12,182 bases of DNA from Victivallales bacterium (lineage in GTDB: Bacteria; Verrucomicrobiota; Lentisphaeria; Oligosphaerales; Lenti-02), in the NCBI GenBank assembly GCA_018648945.1, contig JABGQJ010000178.1, forward strand, positions 1 through 12,182, read 5' to 3'. The position numbers were made by a program, and so were the translations under genes. This document shows, piece after piece, positions 7,129 through 12,182 of the stretch. Below the pieces are notes generated by a model. It saw only the letters and a program-made list of their open reading frames with translations, was not told the origin of the DNA and searched no databases. The first letter of the stretch is position 1, and each line of letters begins with the position of its first letter.

Positions 7129-7175
7129 GACGCGAGCAACGGACCGAGCCGGCCCGTTGCCCGCGTCATTGTTTG
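7129..7175 (+). terminator. Rho-independent terminator after ferredoxin
   Basis: Positions 7129-7142 pair with 7154-7167: 13 of 14 pairs form, with one A-C mismatch at 7135/7161. The loop is 11 nt and is followed by ATTGTTTG (7168-7175). Stem strength plus the T-rich tail make this the best terminator in the window. It ends only 8 nt before the chosen start of the PHP gene, so that gene must be transcribed from read-through or from a promoter overlapping this structure. Confidence 0.75.
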
Positions 7176-7183
7176 TGCCCCAG

Positions 7184-8140
7184 ATGGATACCAGCGCCCC
7201 GATGACCCTCTGCAACCCCTTCGCCCTGCCCGGCCAGTGGCTCAAAGCCAACCTGCACACCCACACGACCGTCTCCGACGGGGACACGGCGCCAGCCGAA
7301 CGTGTCCAGCAGTACCGGGATGCCGGCTATGACGTGCTTGCCATCTCCGACCACCACCGAGTCGTCCCGATCGACGACCTGGCGCGGCCGGGCTTGGTGC
7401 TCCTGCAATCGGTCGAGGTCCACCCGCCCTGCCCTGGCGGCCCGCTCTACCACCTCGTCTGCCTGAACGTTCCCGAGGGCTTCACCTGCGGCAAGGACGA
7501 GACGGCGCAGAGCGTGGTGCAGCGGGTGCGCGCGGCCGGTGGGGAAGTGGTGCTGGCCCATCCCTACTGGTGCGGGCGCACAGTGGACCAGATCCTGGCC
7601 ATCGACGACCTAATCGCCATCGAGGTCTACAACAACACCTGCGGGCGCATCGGCAAGGCCGACAGCAGCGTCGTCTGGGACTACGTCCTGGCCACCGGGC
7701 GCATGCTCCCCGCAACCGGAGTCGACGACGTCCACGCAGGCGGCGACCTTTTCGGCAGCTGGACGATGATCCGAGCCCGGGAAGCCACCAGCGAAGCGGT
7801 CATGGACGCCCTTCGCCAAGGCGCGTTCTATGCGAGTTGCGGGCCGGAGATCACGGACTTCGGCTACACCAACGGGGCCTATTTCCTGCATTGCTCCCCG
7901 GTGGTCGAGATCTGCTTCATCGGGCGTGGTTCCCAGGGCCGTTGCCTGCGGGCAGCTGGCGAGGGTGACCTGCTTCAGGAAGCCCTCTGGACGGCCGATC
8001 CAGGGCTACCCTATGTTCGCGCCATGGTCACCGACGTGGATGGCAAGCGAGCCTGGACCCCCCCCCTTGGCCAACCTATCCTAGCCCGAACCATTCACGC
8101 GAGTCCTGTGAGGACGACGCAGCCTGGTCCGGCCTCGTAG
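7184..8140 (+). CDS. PHP-domain metal-dependent hydrolase
   Basis: A 318-residue protein of the PHP superfamily, whose members are mostly phosphoesterases using two or three metal ions. The ligand motifs are present in order: H25-x-H27 (ANLHTHTT), D56-H57-H58 (AISDHH), E78 (SVEVH), H126 (VLAHPYWCG) and D182-x-H184 (GVDDVHAG). The remainder (YVRAMVTDVDGKRAWTPPL, 277-295) matches the C-terminal beta region seen in stand-alone PHP proteins of this type. No signal peptide is visible, so it is probably cytoplasmic. The substrate is unknown; nucleotide or sugar phosphates are possible. The start at 7184 is preferred; ATG 7202 is an alternative, and neither has a Shine-Dalgarno match. A TTG at 7157 would lie inside the terminator stem and is rejected. 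A run of nine C occurs near the 3' end. Confidence 0.87.
   Translation: MDTSAPMTLCNPFALPGQWLKANLHTHTTVSDGDTAPAERVQQYRDAGYDVLAISDHHRVVPIDDLARPGLVLLQSVEVHPPCPGGPLYHLVCLNVPEGFTCGKDETAQSVVQRVRAAGGEVVLAHPYWCGRTVDQILAIDDLIAIEVYNNTCGRIGKADSSVVWDYVLATGRMLPATGVDDVHAGGDLFGSWTMIRAREATSEAVMDALRQGAFYASCGPEITDFGYTNGAYFLHCSPVVEICFIGRGSQGRCLRAAGEGDLLQEALWTADPGLPYVRAMVTDVDGKRAWTPPLGQPILARTIHASPVRTTQPGPAS
8058..8066 (+). repeat. C9 homopolymer tract in PHP gene
   Basis: Nine consecutive C within codons for the WTPPL segment near the end of the PHP protein. Such tracts are prone to slippage in replication and to indel errors in sequencing. The residues before it follow the expected family pattern; the last 25 or so after it are not recognisable, so a frameshift here cannot be excluded. 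Confidence 0.9.
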
Positions 8141-8181
8141 GCCCTGAGAACGGAACGGCCCGGCAAAAAGCCGCTGAACCA

Positions 8182-8209
8182 TTGTAGACGCCCACGAGCT
8201 CCGTATATT
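8182..8209 (+). promoter_or_regulatory. Promoter for three-gene membrane operon
   Basis: TTGTAG (8182-8187) and TATATT (8204-8209) are spaced by 16 nt in the 111-nt gap before the 8252 gene. The -10 is embedded in CCGTATATT (8201-8209), identical to that at the ferredoxin promoter. Transcription would start near 8215, giving a leader of about 37 nt. Confidence 0.6.
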
Positions 8210-8251
8210 GTTTGGTCTATCCTCGGATGGCAGTTTTTTGGGGCCAGCTCC

Positions 8252-8944
8252 ATGAGAACCCTGCGAAGTGCTGCGGCTCTGGCGCATCTAGTCATGATCG
8301 GCATGGCTGTCCCGGTTTGGTCCGGCATCACGACCGAGCAAGAGGCAGGTTACCGCCAGCTCCGCAAGGGATTCTTCCTCGCCATCGCCCTGGCACCCGC
8401 CAAGGGAAAGAGGCCGCGCAAAGAGCATCGGCGGTACCTGAAGGAGGCAACTGCCTTTGCCTCCCAGGTGACCGACAGCAGCCCGGCCTACTCTGCCGGC
8501 GCCGAATACATGAAGGGACGCATTCTGCTGAAGGTCGGCAAGCATAAGAGCGGGCGCAAGAGCTTGGCGCTATGCCTCGCAGGGATCGTCCGGGCCCGCA
8601 AGGCCGACGAGCCGCTCCCTCCCGGCCTGCCCAGCGAGTGCGCGATCCGCGTCTTCCGCGCATTCTCGTACTTCGGCGAGGGCAATGCCAAGGTTCTGGA
8701 GGAACTCGAGGCGATCCCCGAGGGTCTCCCGAAACCGAGGTACCACGAAGTGGGAGAGCCGCTCGGTAGTTGGGCGGAGGCCCTGGAAACGCGTCAGGAA
8801 GACGCGCACGCGCTCCGCGTGTACCTGCTGATCAAGCGCTGGGGAGTCTGGGAGGAAGGGGCAGACGACCCGGCACGCAGAATCAAACTCATTCGATACC
8901 GCACGGAAGCCGCAGAGCCTGCGGCCACCGAAGACGGGAACTAG
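8252..8944 (+). CDS. Exported helical protein, unknown function
   Basis: A 230-residue protein I do not recognise. Residues 1-24 form a signal peptide: MRTLR, a hydrophobic core to about 20, and VWS before a probable cleavage at 24/25. The mature part is rich in Lys, Arg, Ala and Glu and looks largely helical. Residues 78-110 (PAYSAGAEYMKGRILLKVGK and following) have a TPR-like helix-turn-helix spacing, but no clear repeat can be shown. Two cysteines (C108, C130) remain after cleavage. The start has only GGGG (8240-8243) as a ribosome site, 8 nt upstream. It is the first gene of an operon with two membrane-anchored coiled-coil proteins, 23 nt before the next start, which suggests a shared periplasmic or envelope role. 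Confidence 0.78.
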   Translation: MRTLRSAAALAHLVMIGMAVPVWSGITTEQEAGYRQLRKGFFLAIALAPAKGKRPRKEHRRYLKEATAFASQVTDSSPAYSAGAEYMKGRILLKVGKHKSGRKSLALCLAGIVRARKADEPLPPGLPSECAIRVFRAFSYFGEGNAKVLEELEAIPEGLPKPRYHEVGEPLGSWAEALETRQEDAHALRVYLLIKRWGVWEEGADDPARRIKLIRYRTEAAEPAATEDGN

Positions 8945-8967
8945 ACGAAGATACGGAGAACACCGAT

Positions 8968-9420
8968 ATGAAGTGGATTGGGTGGATTGTCGCCGTGATC
9001 GTTGCGATTGTCCTTGCCGCGTCCCGGCACCAGGGGGCCAGGAGCCTCCGCGCCGCCGAGGTCAAGATCAACGAGAGTCTGGACGAGCTGCAGACAAAGG
9101 CCGACGCCCAAGTCGCGGGTTACGAAGCCGGGCTGGTTGAGCGCCGGAAGAGTCTGACGAAGCTCCGCACCGAGACGGCGGCGTTGCAGACGCAGAGAGA
9201 TGAGCTTGAGACGCGCAAACAGGAACTCACCAAGAAGATCAGGACCCTCACGGAAGAGAGCGAACGCCTGCGCACCACCAGGGACTCGATGCAGGGAAGC
9301 AGCACCGAGGACCGGGAAGCGCGACAGGAACTCCAAGAGAGGATCGGCCAGGCGGACCGCAGGGTCGGCCTCTGGAAGAAGATGATCGAGATGGTCCAAT
9401 TGCCCGGGGAGACCGAGTAG
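8968..9420 (+). CDS. Membrane-anchored coiled-coil protein (150 aa)
   Basis: A 150-residue protein with no family I recognise. Residues 3-18 (WIGWIVAVIVAIVLAA) form one transmembrane segment or uncleaved signal anchor, followed by basic residues. From about 30 to 135 the sequence is almost continuous charged heptad-like helix rich in Glu, Lys, Arg, Gln and Leu (for example LVERRKSLTKLRTETAALQ), typical of a long coiled coil. The start at 8968 has GGAG (8955-8958) 9 nt upstream. The open frame extends further 5' but that part overlaps the previous gene and lacks the membrane segment at its N-terminus. The stop is 1 nt from the next ATG, so the two are surely cotranscribed. A structural or scaffolding role at the membrane is inferred. 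Confidence 0.78.
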   Translation: MKWIGWIVAVIVAIVLAASRHQGARSLRAAEVKINESLDELQTKADAQVAGYEAGLVERRKSLTKLRTETAALQTQRDELETRKQELTKKIRTLTEESERLRTTRDSMQGSSTEDREARQELQERIGQADRRVGLWKKMIEMVQLPGETE

Positions 9421-9421
9421 C

Positions 9422-10318
9422 ATGGCGCGGCTCAAGATAAAGGCAAAGAAGCGCTCGACCGACACGGGCGAGCAGTCCCAGCCTGTCAGCGGCAGCCAGC
9501 GGCTCGTCCGCCAACGACGCCAGGGCGGGGCAAAAGGCGGCGTGGTGCTCGCGGTGCTCGGCTGGCTGGTCGCCTTGGCCCTGCTCGCCTTCACCGTTGT
9601 CGAGGCCCGGAACACCCGCCAGGCGATCAACCGGGGCGAGAAGGAGAAACCGGCCCGGGGCGACGAGATCAATGCGGACTGCCAGGACCGGATCGACGCT
9701 CTGGCCGCGGAGAAGAAGGCGGCAACCACCGAGTACAACCAGAAGATTGAGCTCCAAGACAAGCTGACCTATGACATCCGGAGCCTGGGAGACGATGTGG
9801 AGAAGGAACTCAAACCCAGGGCCGATGAGGTGGAAAGAGGGCACAAGCAGCTCAGCGAAGACGTCAAGAGGCTACAGGGCGAAGGGGCGCTCAGCGCCGA
9901 GAGCGTCGCGGACCTGAAACGGAACCTCGCCAAGCTGGAGGCGACGGTCGCCAAGAAGCGGGCCACGTACGTGCGCCTGGAGAAGGCCATGAAGGCCGAA
10001 CTCATGGAACGAAGGGAAAAGCGCAACACCCAGGAACTGACCCATTGGTACCGCACGCACAAGCGGACCGTGTTCGGCCCGGCAGCGGGCGTGTTCGCGG
10101 CGGAGCTGATGTACGAGAAGAGACAGGTGCGCGACGCGCTCAAACTGTACCAGGAAATCCTGGAGGAGTTCCCGGACAAGGCCAACCCCTACTTGGACCA
10201 CTGCAAACAGAGAATCCAGAGGATCCAGGGGCGGGAACGCTACGGGGCCGCAGCGCTCAAGGTCAACCGCTATGCCCCGAGCACCCAGGGAGGGGAGATG
10301 CCGGACGCGAACCACTGA
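9422..10318 (+). CDS. Membrane coiled-coil protein with TPR-like tail
   Basis: A 298-residue protein not assigned to a known family. A basic cytoplasmic-looking N-terminal tail (1-38, many Lys/Arg) precedes one membrane helix (about 39-60), giving an N-in topology by the positive-inside rule. Residues 65-205 are a long charged coiled coil. After about 215 a compact helical part follows, with a segment AAELMYEKRQVRDALKLYQE and EILEEFPDKANPYLDHC (226-261) that looks like a single TPR-type helix pair. GGGGAG (9406-9411) precedes the start by 10 nt. Its architecture mirrors the 150-residue upstream protein (short anchor plus coiled coil), so the two may pair through their coiled coils. Its last cysteine (C261) lies in the TPR-like part. 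Confidence 0.78.
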   Translation: MARLKIKAKKRSTDTGEQSQPVSGSQRLVRQRRQGGAKGGVVLAVLGWLVALALLAFTVVEARNTRQAINRGEKEKPARGDEINADCQDRIDALAAEKKAATTEYNQKIELQDKLTYDIRSLGDDVEKELKPRADEVERGHKQLSEDVKRLQGEGALSAESVADLKRNLAKLEATVAKKRATYVRLEKAMKAELMERREKRNTQELTHWYRTHKRTVFGPAAGVFAAELMYEKRQVRDALKLYQEILEEFPDKANPYLDHCKQRIQRIQGRERYGAAALKVNRYAPSTQGGEMPDANH

Positions 10319-10464
10319 CCCGGAGGGGGCGCACGCGGAGCCCGGGGCCAGGGTCACCGGATCGGGAAGCGATGCACCCCTCTCTCCCGACGTGGCAGCC
10401 TACGGCTCCCCGACAGACCCCACAGTCGCCTGACGAACTCCGTGAACCAGCCAGGCAAACCCCG

Positions 10465-11628
10465 ATGCGACTCCTCTTCGTCTCCAACCTCTACCCGACG
10501 GTGGCAGCCCCCAATCGAGGCCGCCCCAATTCCCGGCTCCTGCGCCGGTTTGCCCCCGCGCACGAGGTCGGGTTGCTCGTGGCCAGACCAAGGCTTCTGC
10601 CGCCCTACGCGGACGGCGTCAAGCGCCAGGCCGACCAGGCGCTGCCTGAGGATGCGGCCTTCAGCCCGCGCGTGATCCATGTGCCCTACGCCCCCAAGAT
10701 CGGCTCGCTGCTGAACCACTGGCTCTACGCCCATGCGCTGCGGCACGCGTTCGCGGCTGCCCTGGCCGAGGGCAGACCAGACGCCATTCTCGTCGGCTGG
10801 CTGTTCCCTGACATGTGTGGTGTCATCCGGCTGGCCAAGCAGCATGGCATCCCCGTATTCGGCATCAGCCAGGGCTCCGATGCGCACCAGTACCTGCACA
10901 TGCCCTGGCGGCGGCGGGTGATCCTCCGTGGCTGCGCCGATGCGGCGGGAATCATCACGCGAAGTCGGGATCTGGCCGAGCGACTGGCTGCGGCAGGGGT
11001 ACCAAGGGAGAAGCTGCGCACAGTCTACAACGGGGTGGAGACCGAGGTGTTCCAGCCAGGAAACCGCCGCGAGGCGCGACGTCGCTTCGCCCTGCCAGCG
11101 GGGGACCGGACCCTCCTCTACGTGGGCAATCTCCTCCCCGTCAAGAACCCCATCCTCCTTCTCGATGCGTTCGCCAAGCTGCCGCCGAACACGCAACTCG
11201 TCTATGTGGGCGAGGGGGAATTGGCCGAGGGGCTCCACGCGCGGGCTGCGGCTCTGGGACTGACGGACCGGGTCCGCCTGGTTGGCCTACAGCCGCCAGC
11301 TGCAGTGGTGTCCTACATGCAGGCAGCCGATCTCCTCGTCGTTCCCAGCCGCAACGAAGGCATCCCTAACGTGATCCGCGAAGCCTTCGCCTGCGGCCTG
11401 CCGGTGGTGGCTACCCAGGTCGGCGGCATCGGCGAGGTCGTCAACGAGGACTGGCTTGGCAGTCTTGTGCCCTCGGAGGACCCAGACGCCATGGCCGCAA
11501 CCATGGCCCACTGGCTCGAACAGGCCCCGGACGCACCGCGCATCCGAGCCCACGCGCAGGCATTCTCCTGGGACCGCACGGCGGCCGACTGTCTCTCCTT
11601 CGTCCGTGAGCGAACCGCCGCTCCCTGA
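10465..11628 (+). CDS. GT4-family glycosyltransferase
   Basis: A 387-residue GT-B fold glycosyltransferase, which transfers a sugar from a nucleotide donor to an acceptor, likely in polysaccharide or glycolipid assembly at the cytoplasmic membrane face. The N-terminal domain starts MRLLFVSNLYP, a usual GT4 opening, and contains SQGSDAHQY (135-143), like the GSD motif of this group. The C-terminal domain starts with VYNGVETEVF (187-196), then LLYVGNLLPVKNP (217-229, K227), and NEGIPNVIREAF (297-308) holding the E298-x7-E306 motif, and GLPVVATQVGGIGEVV. The donor and acceptor are unknown. ATG 10465 is chosen because it matches the family start; upstream in-frame ATG 10372 and earlier starts give an unlikely Pro-rich leader. 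It has no good ribosome site, and the 146-nt gap before it shows no promoter. It converges on the next gene with 6 nt between stops. Confidence 0.92.
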   Translation: MRLLFVSNLYPTVAAPNRGRPNSRLLRRFAPAHEVGLLVARPRLLPPYADGVKRQADQALPEDAAFSPRVIHVPYAPKIGSLLNHWLYAHALRHAFAAALAEGRPDAILVGWLFPDMCGVIRLAKQHGIPVFGISQGSDAHQYLHMPWRRRVILRGCADAAGIITRSRDLAERLAAAGVPREKLRTVYNGVETEVFQPGNRREARRRFALPAGDRTLLYVGNLLPVKNPILLLDAFAKLPPNTQLVYVGEGELAEGLHARAAALGLTDRVRLVGLQPPAAVVSYMQAADLLVVPSRNEGIPNVIREAFACGLPVVATQVGGIGEVVNEDWLGSLVPSEDPDAMAATMAHWLEQAPDAPRIRAHAQAFSWDRTAADCLSFVRERTAAP

Positions 11629-11634
11629 CCGAGG

Positions 11635-12182
11635 CTAGACGGAGATCGTCTCCAACAGGTCGAGCGACCGGACCTGGGTTCCTGGCGCCAGCTCCGGCAC
11701 GCGCCGGACCAACTCGGCCAGCCCCGCCGGGTCGCGCACCCTGATCCCCTCGGTCAACGGCTGCAGGAAGTCATCGTGGTGACAGGGCACCACAACCCGG
11801 GCGGACACGCAGGAGAACACGCGCTCCAGGTACTGCGGCGTCCGCTGCCAACCCGCCGCACTCAGCAACAACACGTCCACTTCCAGCCCTCGGATGCCAT
11901 CCTCCACTAGGTTGGCGCTGCCAATATCCAGGACCCGGCACCCCCCCAGCTCAAGAAGCACGGCGAAAGTGCCTCCCTCCAGGTACTCGGGCGCGGCCTG
12001 CGGGGGCCGACATGGCGGGGCCTCATAGCAGCCTGGATACGCCACCGTGCCATCAGGAAGGGGCATGTGGGCCGAACGCAGGAAGCGCACGGAGACGCCC
12101 GCGCGCTCCGCCAGATCACCGTCGTCCAGCTCCACCAACTGCCCGTCCGGGATGCCGAATGACCGGCACACGTTCACCGTCG
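11635..12182 (-). CDS. Partial metallo-beta-lactamase-fold hydrolase
   Basis: The C-terminal 182 or so residues of a gene entering from the right edge; the frame is open to the window end, and the GTG at 12175-12177 is probably internal. The visible part resembles the second half of MBL-fold hydrolases: a segment FLRSAHMP with a histidine, then GGTFAVLLELGGCRVLDIG with an aspartate before a strand (the usual metal-bridging position), a strand EVDVLLLSAAGW, and ARVVVPCHHDDFLQPL with a terminal histidine pair at the expected last-ligand site. The N-terminal HxHxDH motif would lie outside the window, so catalytic status cannot be judged. It resembles UlaG-type or generic MBL proteins; the substrate is unknown. 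Confidence 0.68.
   Translation of the reverse strand, partial: TVNVCRSFGIPDGQLVELDDGDLAERAGVSVRFLRSAHMPLPDGTVAYPGCYEAPPCRPPQAAPEYLEGGTFAVLLELGGCRVLDIGSANLVEDGIRGLEVDVLLLSAAGWQRTPQYLERVFSCVSARVVVPCHHDDFLQPLTEGIRVRDPAGLAELVRRVPELAPGTQVRSLDLLETISV

Noticed and set aside
8103..8143. Two small hairpins at the end of the PHP gene (GTCCT/AGGAC and GGCCT/AGGCC)
   Set aside because: Both are perfect 5-bp stems with 3-nt loops, but they overlap the coding end and lack a T-tract, so I cannot support a terminator.
8941..9762. 273-codon open frame on the - strand
   Set aside because: Opposite to two coiled-coil genes that have ribosome sites and membrane anchors; composition is typical of a shadow frame.
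10045..10464. Extended N-terminus of the glycosyltransferase
   Set aside because: It overlaps the preceding gene in another frame and is Pro/Arg-rich; the family begins at the MRLLF start (10465).
10354..11238. 294-codon open frame on the - strand
   Set aside because: Antisense to the GT4 glycosyltransferase, whose frame carries all GT4 motifs.
1..12182. tRNA, rRNA, CRISPR, insertion sequence or attachment site
   Set aside because: None found: no spaced direct repeats, no terminal inverted repeats with target duplications, and no transposase or integrase motif in any frame.

Overview
The window is a high-GC (roughly 65 percent by eye) bacterial stretch with tightly packed genes. A Tat-exported sulfatase, a GH29 fucosidase, a GH95-like enzyme carrying a LamG domain, and long-leader signal peptides together suggest a Gram-negative, glycan-degrading bacterium. 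The PVC group (Planctomycetota, Lentisphaerota, Kiritimatiellota) or a similar uncultivated phylum would fit. That placement is inference; the window holds no rRNA or other phylogenetic marker gene.

Left part (about 1-6615), a glycan-cleaving cluster. On the + strand lie a Tat-signal sulfatase resembling heparan N-sulfatases (199-1671) and, 27 nt later, a GH29 alpha-L-fucosidase (1699-3354). Facing them on the - strand is a two-gene unit: a 936-residue DUF5703/GH95-like (six-hairpin glycosidase type) protein (3805-6615), then a small exported DsrE-like protein (3383-3808) that overlaps it by 4 nt. A hairpin separates the convergent ends. Together the hydrolases suggest desulfation and defucosylation of a sulfated, fucose-containing polysaccharide. 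No transporter, regulator or formylglycine-generating enzyme is visible.

Middle (6616-8140). A 316-nt divergent intergenic region holds a convincing sigma70-like promoter and a leader hairpin. They precede a 57-residue 2[4Fe-4S] ferredoxin (6932-7105), which ends in a strong stem-loop plus T-rich terminator. A PHP-family metal-dependent hydrolase (7184-8140) begins just after this terminator.

Right part (8141-10318). A second promoter shares the 9-mer CCGTATATT with the ferredoxin promoter. It drives a compact three-gene operon with no recognisable family: an exported helical protein (230 aa), a membrane-anchored coiled-coil protein (150 aa), and a larger membrane-anchored coiled-coil protein with a TPR-like tail (298 aa). 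This looks like an uncharacterised envelope module.

Far right (10319-12182). A GT4-family glycosyltransferase (10465-11628) converges on the C-terminal part of a probable metallo-beta-lactamase-fold hydrolase that runs off the window edge.

The two most notable points are a LamG-like domain whose halves appear in swapped (circularly permuted) order inside the GH95-like catalytic protein, and the unrecognised three-gene coiled-coil membrane operon. No tRNA, rRNA, CRISPR array, insertion sequence or transposase was seen.
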